DNA of 64,000 bases from JAVBNN01 sp031551525 (GTDB lineage Bacteria; Bacillota; Negativicutes; Acidaminococcales; JAISLQ01), in NCBI GenBank assembly GCA_031551525.1, contig JAVBNN010000030.1:53788-117787 (forward strand), in the 5' to 3' direction. Below the pieces are notes generated by a model. That model ran no database searches, was not told where the DNA came from, and saw nothing but the letters and a program-made list of their open reading frames with translations. Position 1 is the first letter of the stretch. Each line of letters opens with the position of its first letter. The position numbers were made by a program, and so were the translations under genes. Below are positions 8,183-16,921 of this stretch, in pieces.

Positions 8183-9616
8183 TTGCGGCATGGCTTGCCT
8201 TTTGTGTCCGCTCTTTTAGCCTATCAAAAAGAAAATGTATATCCTTTTCATACGCCCGGCCACAAAGGAGGTCGGGGCATTTTGCCACAATTTGCCGCGC
8301 TGTTCGAAGATGTTTTTGCGATAGATGTTTCGCTGATGAACGAGCTCGACGACTTGCACAAGCCGGAAACACTTTTACTGGCGGCTCAGGAACTTGCGGC
8401 TGAGGTTTACGGTGCGGGGCACAGTTTTTTTGCTGTAAATGGCACCAGCGGCGCTTTGCAGGCTATGCTCCTAGGAACTCTGCAAGAGGGTGACAAGCTG
8501 CTCCTGCCGCGCAACGCGCATCGTTCGATCATCGGAGGCCTGATGATAGCAGATGCCCGGCCAATATATTTATGGCCGGAGTTTGATACGGAGTTTGGCA
8601 TCCCGTTGCAGCCTTCGCCGGAGGACATAGCAGATGCCTTTGCCAGGCAGCCTGATATAAAAGCGGTTTTACTGACCAGTCCGAGTTATTACGGCGTGGT
8701 GGCAGACCTTAAGGCTATCGCAAAGATCGTACACAAAAATGGCGCGTTGCTGCTGGTGGACGAGGCGCACGGCGCCCATCTGGGTTTTGACAGCCGCCTG
8801 CCCGGGTCGGCGTTGCAGGCGGGCGCGGATGCCGCCGCGCAAAGCACACACAAAATACTCGGGGCGCTTACGCAATGCTCCCTGTTGCATATACAGGGGC
8901 CGCGGATCGCCCATGACAAAGTTGCCCGCGCCATGAGCATGCTAACGACGACCAGCCCCAATCAAATACTGTTGGCCTCTTTGGACGCCGCTTGCTACCA
9001 GCTAGCGGTATACAGTAAAGAGATGCTGGAGCAGGCACTTTATGCCGTCGGTCTGCTGCGCAGTGCAGTGGGCGGAATAACGGGGCTGCGCTTGCTGGCG
9101 CGTGAATATATAAATAGCGCCGGGCCATACGATCTTGACGAAACTAAAGTGCTGATAAATGTAAGAGAAATGGGTTTGTCCGGATTTGCGGTCGCCGATC
9201 TTCTGCGCAAAGAAAAAATCGCCGTTGAACTGGCCGATCAGGAAAACGTTTTGTTTCTCGTTACTTATGCAGACGCTGAACCGGGCATACGGAACGCTGA
9301 AGAGGCTTTGAAGAAAATCGCCGCCCGGCCGCACAAAGGCGCCCCCGCGGTTATGTTTTGTGATATGCCTAAACCTGAAGCGGCCTTGACGCCGAGGGCG
9401 GCATTTCAGAAAAAATCGCAGCGCATACCTTTGATAGAAGCCGTCGACAGGGTCGCGGCGGAAGAGATCACTTTTTACCCGCCCGGCATACCGCTGGTAT
9501 TGCCTGGTGAGCGGATAAGCCCCAGTGTTGTGGATTACTGCCTGGCTTATATGGCCGGAAGCGGCCGGGAAGGCCCAAAATATATCAATGTGGTGTTAGA
9601 TGATGACAAACAATAA
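8183..9616 (+). CDS. Orn/Lys/Arg decarboxylase, aspartate-aminotransferase fold (fold I)
   Basis: 477 residues from TTG 8183, which has CGAGGGGG at 8-base spacing; GTG 8174 overlaps that site and is less likely. Seen: the family signature FHTPGHKGG near the N-terminus, AVNGTSGALQAMLLG, the cofactor aspartate motif LLVDEAHGAHLGF, the PLP-lysine motif STHKILGALTQ, and the C-terminal YPPGIPLVLPGE. It corresponds in position to B. subtilis yaaO, the putative decarboxylase upstream of tmk, and is short like YaaO/SpeA-type enzymes rather than the about 715-residue inducible decarboxylases. The substrate (arginine, lysine or ornithine) cannot be told. It overlaps tmk by 17 bases. With the unrelated fold III enzyme just upstream, the locus encodes two routes to polyamines. 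Confidence 0.9.
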   Translation: MRHGLPFVSALLAYQKENVYPFHTPGHKGGRGILPQFAALFEDVFAIDVSLMNELDDLHKPETLLLAAQELAAEVYGAGHSFFAVNGTSGALQAMLLGTLQEGDKLLLPRNAHRSIIGGLMIADARPIYLWPEFDTEFGIPLQPSPEDIADAFARQPDIKAVLLTSPSYYGVVADLKAIAKIVHKNGALLLVDEAHGAHLGFDSRLPGSALQAGADAAAQSTHKILGALTQCSLLHIQGPRIAHDKVARAMSMLTTTSPNQILLASLDAACYQLAVYSKEMLEQALYAVGLLRSAVGGITGLRLLAREYINSAGPYDLDETKVLINVREMGLSGFAVADLLRKEKIAVELADQENVLFLVTYADAEPGIRNAEEALKKIAARPHKGAPAVMFCDMPKPEAALTPRAAFQKKSQRIPLIEAVDRVAAEEITFYPPGIPLVLPGERISPSVVDYCLAYMAGSGREGPKYINVVLDDDKQ

Positions 9617-10241
9617 ATACCCCGGGTTTTTTATAACTTTCGAAGGCGCCGACGGGGTCGGAAAGACGACTCAGATAGCCCGCCTGGCAGAATATCTGCA
9701 ACAGCAGGGGCAAGAGGTCGTTGTGACTCGGGAACCTGGTGGTACTATGACAGGAGAACGGGTCAGAGAGATACTCCTGGATCCGGGCTGCGATATGGGC
9801 GCACACGCCGAGGCGTTACTTTATCTTGCGGTACGGGCAGAACATGTTGACAAAAAAGTTTTGCCGGCGATGCGGGCTGGAAAGGTAGTTTTATGTGACC
9901 GGTTCAGCGATTCTACCCTGGTTTATCAGGGCATAGCCAGGGGTTTGCCGATTGATACGTTGGCAGCGATCGACGCCTTTTCCACCGGGGGACTTCAGCC
10001 TGACCTGACAATCGTACTGGACGCGCCGGTGGAAGAGTTGTTCAGGCGTATGGCCGGGCGTGGCGAGGCCGACCGCATGGAAAAATTGGGCATGGCGTTT
10101 CAAGATACTGTGCGGGAAGGATTTCTGACTTTGGCCCGGGAGCATCCAGCCCGGATGGTGGTAGTTAACGCCGCGCGGGAAGTAGACGATATACAAAGTG
10201 AGATAAGGGTGTTCGCCGATAAGCGTATCCCCGGAAGATAA
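9600..10241 (+). CDS. tmk: Thymidylate kinase
   Basis: 213 residues, typical. It phosphorylates dTMP to dTDP. Seen: P-loop EGADGVGKTT, the TREPGGTMTGERVRE motif for dTMP binding, the DRFSDSTLVYQG motif, and a LID region (AGRGEADRME). ATG 9600 (or 9603) overlaps the end of the decarboxylase gene, so translation is probably coupled. The next gene is yaaR; in Bacillus yaaQ lies between them and is absent here. Confidence 0.97.
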   Translation: MMTNNKYPGFFITFEGADGVGKTTQIARLAEYLQQQGQEVVVTREPGGTMTGERVREILLDPGCDMGAHAEALLYLAVRAEHVDKKVLPAMRAGKVVLCDRFSDSTLVYQGIARGLPIDTLAAIDAFSTGGLQPDLTIVLDAPVEELFRRMAGRGEADRMEKLGMAFQDTVREGFLTLAREHPARMVVVNAAREVDDIQSEIRVFADKRIPGR

Positions 10242-10273
10242 ACACCCCGGCAAGGGCCGGCAAGGAGGACAAC

Positions 10274-10726
10274 ATGAAGATCCATTCCCCGACAGGCGGT
10301 ATTCGCGATGCGTCGATACCTGGCGAACGCGACACGATAGATCACGCACAACAGCCGCAAAAACCATTTGGTGCGGAACTGGCGAAAAGCGTCGACGACA
10401 ATTACCGTGAACGGCTGGATAAATTGCTGGAAAAAATCAACGAACAAGGGGCAAAACTCAGCCAAAACCCGACCTACGGCGAACTGCGCTCGTACCGTAA
10501 TATGGTGCGCAGCTTTATCGGAGAAGCGGTCAACCGTTCATATACACTGGAAGCTAAATTGGGCTGGGACAACCGTGGCCGCCAGAAGATGTATTCAGTC
10601 ATCAAAAAGGTGGATGACGAACTGGCCGGCCTGACCGAGGACGTCAGGGTCGGGCAGGAGCGCCAGCTGTCCATTATGGAACGCTTAGGTGCTATACGCG
10701 GCATGCTGGTAGATTTATATATATAG
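10274..10726 (+). CDS. yaaR: YaaR family protein (DUF327)
   Basis: 150 residues. Small, charged, mostly helical soluble protein with the family's conserved middle (NPTYGELRSYRNMVRSFIGEAV) and C-terminal part (MYSVIKKVDDELAGL). Function is unknown; in Firmicutes it sits between tmk/yaaQ and holB, as here. A GGAGG ribosome site precedes ATG 10274. Identification rests on sequence pattern and conserved neighbourhood. Confidence 0.85.
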   Translation: MKIHSPTGGIRDASIPGERDTIDHAQQPQKPFGAELAKSVDDNYRERLDKLLEKINEQGAKLSQNPTYGELRSYRNMVRSFIGEAVNRSYTLEAKLGWDNRGRQKMYSVIKKVDDELAGLTEDVRVGQERQLSIMERLGAIRGMLVDLYI

Positions 10727-10735
10727 GAGAGTCGC

Positions 10736-11728
10736 ATGGTCTGGCAGGATATAATTGGCAACCGGACAACAAAAGTTTTCCTGCAAAAACTGCTCGTCGC
10801 AAAGCGGCGGCCGCATGCGGTATTGCTGGCAGGGCCCGGAGGGATAGGTAAACGTTCCCTGGCCGGGGTGTTTACCGCGGCGCTTTTGTGTGGACAGGGT
10901 GACAGCGCCTGCGGGCAATGTATAAATTGCCGCCGACTGCGCGAAGGCAGCCATCCTGACTACTTTTTTATCCAGCCGGAACTTAAAAAAGACTCAGAGG
11001 TTCGAAAAGACAGCATCGGTATCGACCAGATAAAAGACCTGATCAGGGAAGCTGCATTCCAGCCGCGTTTATCCGAACAGCGGGTAGCCGTGGTGGACGG
11101 CATGGAACTTCTTACTGTGCAGGCGTCCAACAGCCTTCTGAAACTGCTGGAAGACCCGCCGGCTAACTGGATATTTGTCTTGACGGCCGACGCGTCAGAC
11201 AAGCTTCTTCCGACTATCCTGTCCCGGGTGGTGACGCTTGATATGCAGCCACTGTCGGAAGAGGAAATAGTGGTTTTTTTGACAGAAAAGGGAGTGTCGG
11301 CAGAGACTGCACGCGCTGCGGCAGCCCTGGCCGATGGATCACCCGGACGAGCCCTCCAGTACTCCGATCCCGGCATACTGGAAAAAAGGGAAGAAGCGTT
11401 ATTTTTTTTACGGTGCACTTTGACAGGCAAAAAAGAAGTCCTGTTCGATGGCTATATAGAGAAAATCGAACGTGAGCAGGCACTGCTAATTTGCGAATTT
11501 ATCGTCACTCTGGCCCGCGATGCCTGGCAAGTCAGACTGGGCCGACTCAACAGCGTGTGGCACAAAGAAAAGGAAACCGAGATAAGGGAACTTTTGAGCG
11601 TACTTTCGATAAAAAACCTTGAATTAATCGTAAAAAACGCGCAGGATACCTGGGCAGCCATTAAAAATGCAGCTAACATACGCTTGGCTATGGAGGGGCT
11701 TTATATCGCCCTGACCGAAGTTGAGTAG
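10736..11728 (+). CDS. holB: DNA polymerase III delta' subunit
   Basis: 330 residues. Clamp-loader subunit that, with tau/gamma and delta, opens and loads the beta sliding clamp. Seen: GPGGIGKRS (P-loop-like), the zinc-binding cysteines CGQCINC (about residues 60-66), the VVDGMELLTVQASNSLLKLLEDPP segment equal to Walker B/sensor helices, and SRVVTLDMQPLS. GGAGAG precedes ATG 10736. It lies in the tmk-yaaR-holB-ricT order known from Bacillus. Confidence 0.95.
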   Translation: MVWQDIIGNRTTKVFLQKLLVAKRRPHAVLLAGPGGIGKRSLAGVFTAALLCGQGDSACGQCINCRRLREGSHPDYFFIQPELKKDSEVRKDSIGIDQIKDLIREAAFQPRLSEQRVAVVDGMELLTVQASNSLLKLLEDPPANWIFVLTADASDKLLPTILSRVVTLDMQPLSEEEIVVFLTEKGVSAETARAAAALADGSPGRALQYSDPGILEKREEALFFLRCTLTGKKEVLFDGYIEKIEREQALLICEFIVTLARDAWQVRLGRLNSVWHKEKETEIRELLSVLSIKNLELIVKNAQDTWAAIKNAANIRLAMEGLYIALTEVE

Positions 11729-11779
11729 TTTATAAATAAATAGGCGTTAATAATTTAAGCGCCCGAGTGGAGGAAGAAA

Positions 11780-12634
11780 GTGGTAACAGTAATCGGCATA
11801 AGGTTTAAAAAAGCCGCCAAGATATATTATTTCGACCCGGTGGACAGCGGCGCCCAAAAGGGTGATTTTGCCATAGTGGAAACTGTCCGCGGCATGGAAT
11901 ACGGCGAAGTGGTGATAGGGCCGCGTGAAGTAGAGGACAAAAAGATCGTCCAGCCGCTCAAACCGGTGTTGAGGAAAGCCACGGCGGACGACGCCAGGAA
12001 ATTTGCGGAAAACAAGGCGCGGGAAAAAGAGGCGTTCGCGGTTTGTGAAGAAAAAATAAAAGCACATAACCTGCCGATGCGCCTGGTGGATGTAGAGTTT
12101 ACATTTGACGTTAACAAGGTAATCTTCTACTTCACTGCCGAAGGGCGGATAGATTTTCGCGAGTTGGTCAAAGACTTGGCAGCGGTTTTTCGTACGCGCA
12201 TCGAACTCAGGCAGATCGGCGTACGCGATGAAGCGAAAATGCTCAACGGGATCGGCTGCTGCGGGCGCCCGCTGTGCTGCGCGACTTTTCTCGGCGATTT
12301 TGAACCGGTGTCCATCAGGATGGCCAAGGATCAGAACCTGTCGCTCAACCCGGCGAAAATATCCGGCATTTGCAGCAGGCTGATGTGTTGCCTCAAATAT
12401 GAAAATCATCTATATTCGCGCAATAAATCCTGCGACAACTGTAAAGGACGCGATCGCGGCGAGTCGTTGCCCAAGACGGGCGAACGAGTACTGACGCCGT
12501 TGGGTGAAGGAACGGTAACTTCTTTGCACAAAGCGAGCCGTACCGCCGAAGTAAAACTCACGGAAGACAATACCGTCACCGTGTCGTGGGACGAGATCAC
12601 CAGCGCCGAGGGCTCGGACAATGTTATCCTCTAG
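11780..12634 (+). CDS. ricT: PSP1 domain protein RicT (YaaT)
   Basis: 284 residues from GTG 11780 (GGAGGAAG three bases upstream). In Bacillus RicT (YaaT) works with RicA and RicF as an iron-sulfur complex that helps RNase Y process mRNAs. Seen: the PSP1 domain with cysteine clusters CCGRPLCC and CSRLMCC (about residues 159-211) and a further pair in SCDNCKG, plus the conserved TAEGRIDFRELVKDLA. The historical label 'stage 0 sporulation' does not prove sporulation. Its end overlaps trmN6 by 14 bases. YabA, which follows in Bacillus, is missing. Confidence 0.93.
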   Translation: MVTVIGIRFKKAAKIYYFDPVDSGAQKGDFAIVETVRGMEYGEVVIGPREVEDKKIVQPLKPVLRKATADDARKFAENKAREKEAFAVCEEKIKAHNLPMRLVDVEFTFDVNKVIFYFTAEGRIDFRELVKDLAAVFRTRIELRQIGVRDEAKMLNGIGCCGRPLCCATFLGDFEPVSIRMAKDQNLSLNPAKISGICSRLMCCLKYENHLYSRNKSCDNCKGRDRGESLPKTGERVLTPLGEGTVTSLHKASRTAEVKLTEDNTVTVSWDEITSAEGSDNVIL

Positions 12635-13361
12635 CCTGGAGCGGCGGGACGAACTGCCAAACGGCTGGCCGATCCTGCAAAGAACCGACCATTTTTGCTT
12701 TACTATGGATGCCGTCTTACTGGCGGCTTTTCCCATTTTACGCAGGGCATCGCAAGTAGCGGAGCTGGGTACCGGCACAGGGGCAGTATCCCTGCTTTTG
12801 TGTGCCCGCCATAACTGCTCGGTGACTGGCCTCGAACTCGATCCGCTGCTGGCGGAGTTGTGCTCACGGAATGTCCGCTTGAACAACCTTTCTGATCGCG
12901 TGAATATAATTAACGCTGATGTACGGGATGTGCGCAAGGCTTTTCCGCCGGGCGGATTTGATCTGGTAGTGGCGAATCCTCCTTACCGGCCGGCCGGTAA
13001 GGGGCGTTTGCGCAAAGGTGAACTCGCGCCAGCCTGCCATGAATTGGCTGGGGAAACCCAAGACTTTATCTTCGCTGCCGCCTGGCTGCTCAAATACCGC
13101 GGGAAATTTTGCCTGGTGCAGCTTCCCGAACGGTTGCCCGAACTACTGGCGGTTTGCCGGGAATATAGGCTTGAGCCAAAACGCTTGCAATTTGTGCAGC
13201 CATATCAGGATAAAGCGCCCACCGCTTTTTTGCTGGAAGCGATAAAAGGCGCCCGGCCTGGACTTAATGTCCTGCCTTCTTTGGTGGTGTATAATAAAGA
13301 CGGCAGCCATACAAAAGAACTGCTGGCCTGTTATGATATATCAGGCAGTGTGGATGGATGA
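12621..13361 (+). CDS. tRNA1(Val) adenine-37 N6-methyltransferase family (YabB/TrmN6)
   Basis: 246 residues. Class I SAM-dependent methyltransferase. Seen: the conserved RTDHFCFTMDAVLLAAF entry motif of the YfiC/TrmN6 family, SAM-binding AELGTGTGAVSLLL, acidic loop GLELD, and the N6-adenine catalytic motif NPPY (about residues 118-121). It matches Bacillus YabB in sequence type and place (between ricT/yabA and rsmI). The exact target base is inferred from the family. The start codon lies inside the end of ricT, implying translational coupling. Confidence 0.88.
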   Translation: MLSSSLERRDELPNGWPILQRTDHFCFTMDAVLLAAFPILRRASQVAELGTGTGAVSLLLCARHNCSVTGLELDPLLAELCSRNVRLNNLSDRVNIINADVRDVRKAFPPGGFDLVVANPPYRPAGKGRLRKGELAPACHELAGETQDFIFAAAWLLKYRGKFCLVQLPERLPELLAVCREYRLEPKRLQFVQPYQDKAPTAFLLEAIKGARPGLNVLPSLVVYNKDGSHTKELLACYDISGSVDG

Positions 13362-13368
13362 GGTAATT

Positions 13369-14214
13369 ATGGAGAAAAAAGGGAAACTTTTTTTGTGTGC
13401 CACGCCCATCGGCAACCTCGACGATATCACGCTGCGCGCGGCCAAAGCGTTGCGCGCAGCTCCGCTGGTAGCGGCCGAAGACACCAGGCATACCCGTAAA
13501 CTGCTTAACCATTTGGGAGCGGAAGGGAAGCTGTTTGGCTATCATGAGCACAACAAAGATGCCGCCGGGCCGATTTTGCTGGACAAGCTAAGAGAAGGCG
13601 CGGATATAGTATTGGTGAGCGATGCCGGTTACCCCGGCATCGCGGATCCGGGTGAAGCGCTGGTGGTCATGGCGATAGCCGAAGGTATAGAGGTAGTGCC
13701 TCTGCCGGGAGCAAATGCAGTCTTGACCGCTCTGGTAGCCTCCGGGTTGCCGACGACACCGTTTTTTTTCGGCGGTTTTTTGCCTAAGACCAAAAAGCAC
13801 CGGCGGGAAAAGCTGGAAGACTGGAAGGATATGCCCCATACGATCATTTTCTATGAAGCGCCGCACCGGATAAAAGATGTGCTACGGGACATAAGAGAAG
13901 GCTGGGGCGACCGGAAGATAGTATTGGCGCGGGAGCTGACCAAGCTGTATGAAGAGTTTTTCCGCGGCACGGTCACAGAGGCGCTTACTTGGCTGGACGT
14001 CAAACCGCCGCGCGGAGAGTTTACGCTGGTCATAGGCGGGGCGGATGTGCAGCTCGCCGCGGAACCGAATATTTCCGCACTGGAAGCCGCCAGCCGTCTT
14101 ATTGCAGAAGGTTCGGATAAAAAAGAGACCATAAAGCAGATCGCCAAAAAGTATGGTATATCCAAGCGGCAGCTTTATCAGGAGCTTTTGCAAGAGAGCA
14201 GCCAAAAAATATAG
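13369..14214 (+). CDS. rsmI: 16S rRNA (cytidine-1402-2'-O)-methyltransferase
   Basis: 281 residues from ATG 13369 (GAGG seven bases upstream); the frame is open further upstream inside trmN6 but conservation begins at KLFLCATPIGNLDDIT. Tetrapyrrole-methylase fold. Seen: ATPIGNLDD, the EDTRHTRKLL motif, LVSDAGYPGIADPG, PGANAVLTALVASGLP and FYEAPHR, all typical of RsmI. It methylates the ribose of C1402 in 16S rRNA at the decoding centre. The C-terminal helix-turn-helix-like tail (AKKYGISKRQLYQELL) is usual for the family. Confidence 0.95.
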   Translation: MEKKGKLFLCATPIGNLDDITLRAAKALRAAPLVAAEDTRHTRKLLNHLGAEGKLFGYHEHNKDAAGPILLDKLREGADIVLVSDAGYPGIADPGEALVVMAIAEGIEVVPLPGANAVLTALVASGLPTTPFFFGGFLPKTKKHRREKLEDWKDMPHTIIFYEAPHRIKDVLRDIREGWGDRKIVLARELTKLYEEFFRGTVTEALTWLDVKPPRGEFTLVIGGADVQLAAEPNISALEAASRLIAEGSDKKETIKQIAKKYGISKRQLYQELLQESSQKI

Positions 14215-14238
14215 TATGTGAAGTAAAGGAGACGTTAG

Positions 14239-14976
14239 ATGCTGTTAAGTGAAAAACTCGAACACTCTGGAGGATTCCTTTTCCGGTGGCGCGGCTATTT
14301 GCCACTTATTTTCCTGGGCGCCGCTTTTCTTACCCAATACCTTGACTATCCTCTTTACAACAAAAATCTGGACGATTTTCCCGACGCTATGTTTTGCCTG
14401 TTTGTTGGTTTGATAGGGATAGTTATACGTATAATGACTGTTTCCTTTGTTTCTCATGGCACCACAGGGCGGGGAACAGACACGCCTTATGCCGAACGCT
14501 TAAATACCACCGGTATGTATTCGATAATGCGCAATCCGGTATATTTTGGCAATTTTTTTACATTTTTGGCGCCAGTGCTGTTTGTGCAAAACTGGTGGCT
14601 GATAGCGCTCTACATACCGGTTTTTGCCTTGTACCATGAGCGTATAATACTGGCTGAGGAAAAATTCCTGCGCGGCAAATTTGGACAGGCGTATGTGGAT
14701 TGGGCCGAACGTACTCCCGCCTTTTTTCCGGCATTTTCTAACTGGACAAAACCCGCCCAGTCATTTTCCTGGAAAATGGCTTACCGGCGGGAAAGTATAA
14801 GCTTATTTACTCTGATCGCGACCATCTGGGGGCTCAAGCTGAGCGCGAACTATCTCATGTACGGTCAACTGCTCATCGACCCGCTATGGCTGTGGCTGTT
14901 TGTTGGTTCGGCGACGGCTTATCTGAGTAACTGCGTACTGGTCGCCTATACAAATGTATTGAACACGGACTTTTAA
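14239..14976 (+). CDS. Membrane methyltransferase, isoprenylcysteine methyltransferase-like
   Basis: 245 residues with about five or six hydrophobic segments (roughly residues 18-36, 50-72, 108-130, 192-210, 215-235). Seen: TTGMYSIMRNPVYFGNF followed by YHERIILAEEKFLRGKFGQAYVDW, the SAM-binding pattern (RNP-Y ... E-E--L) of ICMT/PEMT-type membrane methyltransferases. Such proteins in diderm bacteria include the lipid A 1-phosphate methyltransferase LmtA of Leptospira; given the LPS genes in this genome, lipid A or another lipid is a plausible substrate, but that is inference. AAAGGAGAC precedes ATG 14239. It sits between rsmI and metG, a place where Bacillus has abrB. Confidence 0.75.
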   Translation: MLLSEKLEHSGGFLFRWRGYLPLIFLGAAFLTQYLDYPLYNKNLDDFPDAMFCLFVGLIGIVIRIMTVSFVSHGTTGRGTDTPYAERLNTTGMYSIMRNPVYFGNFFTFLAPVLFVQNWWLIALYIPVFALYHERIILAEEKFLRGKFGQAYVDWAERTPAFFPAFSNWTKPAQSFSWKMAYRRESISLFTLIATIWGLKLSANYLMYGQLLIDPLWLWLFVGSATAYLSNCVLVAYTNVLNTDF

Positions 14977-15001
14977 GTGCTCCGGCACGGGAGGAAGACT
15001 T

Positions 15002-16921
15002 ATGGCAAAGAAGAATTTTTATATAACCACCCCCATTTATTACCCCAGCGACAAACTGCACATCGGACACGCCTACTGCACCACGGTGGCCGACGCTATC
15101 GCCCGCTACAGGAGGCTGGTCGGCGACAATGTTTTATTTGTCACCGGTTCGGACGAACATGGGCAGAAGATACAAAGAAAAGCCGAAGAAAATGGTCTTT
15201 CTCCGCTGGAGTATGTTACCGGGATAGTGGAAAACTTCAAACTTCTGTGGGAAAAGCTGGGTATTTCTTACGATGATTTTATCCGAACCAGTGAAGATCG
15301 CCAGCATAAGACCGTGCAGTATTTTTTTCAGAAACTGTACGACCAGGGCGATATTTATAAGTCGGTTTATGAAGGTAAATATTGCACGCCCTGCGAAGCT
15401 TTCTGGCTGGAGCGCCAACTAGTGGACGGGAAATGCCCGGACTGTGGACGCCCGGTGGAAGACATGCAGGAAGAAAGCTATTTTTTCCGCATGTCGGCCT
15501 ATGCTGACCGCTGGTTCAAGTTTATCGAGGAAAATCCCGATTTTATCCAACCCGCTTCCCGGCGCAACGAGATGATAAATTTTGTAAAACAGGGGCTCGA
15601 AGACCTGTGTGTATCGAGGACGACCTTTGACTGGGGCATTCCGGTACCCTTTGACAGCAAACATATAATATACGTATGGTTTGACGCGGTCATCAACTAC
15701 ATCACTGCCGCCGGATTCATGGACGACCGGGAAAAATACAAAACCTTCTGGCCATGCGATATACATCTGGTAGGTAAGGAAATCGTACGTTTTCACTCCA
15801 TCATCTGGCCGGTCATGCTGATGGCCATGGGCGAGCCTCTGCCCAAAAAGGTCTACGGCCACGGCTGGCTGATCGTGGAGGGGGACAAGATGTCTAAATC
15901 CAAAGGTAACGTGGTCGACCCGCTGCTCTTGATAGAAGAATTCGGCGCAGACGCGATACGTTACTTTCTCTTGCGCGAAGTTACTTTGGGGCAGGACGGC
16001 AACTTCTCGCGGGACGCTTTGATAAACCGCATCAACGCCGACCTGGCGAACGACCTCGGCAACCTTCTGCATCGCAGTGTGAGCATGATCGAGCGTTTCA
16101 ACCAAGGCGTTATTTATAAAGCAGAAGAGTTGACACAGTTCGAAGAGCAGCTCCGGGAACTGGTAAAAGAAACGGTCGCGACCTACGAACAGCATATGGA
16201 TAACCTTGAAATAAACGAAGCACTTAAAGCAGTGTGGGCGCTCATCTCACGCAGCAACAAATATATCGACGAGACCGGCCCCTGGGCGCTGGCCAAAAAA
16301 CCGGGCGGCAAGGGGCGGCTTGATACCGTGCTCTATCACTTGGCGGAAGTCATCAGGGTGGTGGCCGTTCTGACATCACCATTCATGCCGGTTACCAGTA
16401 AAAAAATATTTGATCAACTGGGTTTGCCCAACCCGGAAGCGTTTGTTTTGTCCGATGCCCAGCGGTGGGCGGTTATCCCGTCGGGTACGCCTATTGCTAA
16501 AGGGGAGCCCATTTTTCCACGGATAGAGATAAAAGAAGACACTGTAGAAGAACCTGTAAAACCGGCTGCGAAGAAACCGGCAGAGCAGTCGGCGGTCGAA
16601 GAAGTGACCATAGATGAATTCGCTCGTATCGAGCTCCGGGTAGCCAGGGTATTGGCGGCGGAAAAGGTAGAAAAAGCCGATAAACTGCTAAAACTGACCG
16701 TGGATATCGGTGGCGCAGAGCGGACAATCATATCCGGCATAGCCCTTCACTACCAGCCGGAAGAGCTGGTGGGCCGGGATGTGGTGATGATCGTCAATCT
16801 CAAGGAAGCAAAGATACGGGGGATAGCCTCGCGCGGCATGATACTTGCCGCTTCCGACGGCGAAGGGCGGCTCCAGGTAGTGGAGGCGCCGGGTATGGCC
16901 GCCGGTAGCAAGGTGAAATAA
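15002..16921 (+). CDS. metG: Methionyl-tRNA synthetase
   Basis: 639 residues. Charges tRNA-Met and initiator tRNA. Seen: class I motif HIGHAY near the start, zinc-type cysteines in YCTPCEAFW and GKCPDCGRP (about residues 126-149), KMSKSKGN (about residues 296-303), the helical anticodon domain, and a C-terminal OB-fold tRNA-binding domain (FARIELRVARVLAAEKVEKADKLL...) after an Ala/Pro/Glu-rich linker. GGGAGGA precedes ATG 15002. The stop codon overlaps the tatD start by one base. Confidence 0.98.
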   Translation: MAKKNFYITTPIYYPSDKLHIGHAYCTTVADAIARYRRLVGDNVLFVTGSDEHGQKIQRKAEENGLSPLEYVTGIVENFKLLWEKLGISYDDFIRTSEDRQHKTVQYFFQKLYDQGDIYKSVYEGKYCTPCEAFWLERQLVDGKCPDCGRPVEDMQEESYFFRMSAYADRWFKFIEENPDFIQPASRRNEMINFVKQGLEDLCVSRTTFDWGIPVPFDSKHIIYVWFDAVINYITAAGFMDDREKYKTFWPCDIHLVGKEIVRFHSIIWPVMLMAMGEPLPKKVYGHGWLIVEGDKMSKSKGNVVDPLLLIEEFGADAIRYFLLREVTLGQDGNFSRDALINRINADLANDLGNLLHRSVSMIERFNQGVIYKAEELTQFEEQLRELVKETVATYEQHMDNLEINEALKAVWALISRSNKYIDETGPWALAKKPGGKGRLDTVLYHLAEVIRVVAVLTSPFMPVTSKKIFDQLGLPNPEAFVLSDAQRWAVIPSGTPIAKGEPIFPRIEIKEDTVEEPVKPAAKKPAEQSAVEEVTIDEFARIELRVARVLAAEKVEKADKLLKLTVDIGGAERTIISGIALHYQPEELVGRDVVMIVNLKEAKIRGIASRGMILAASDGEGRLQVVEAPGMAAGSKVK

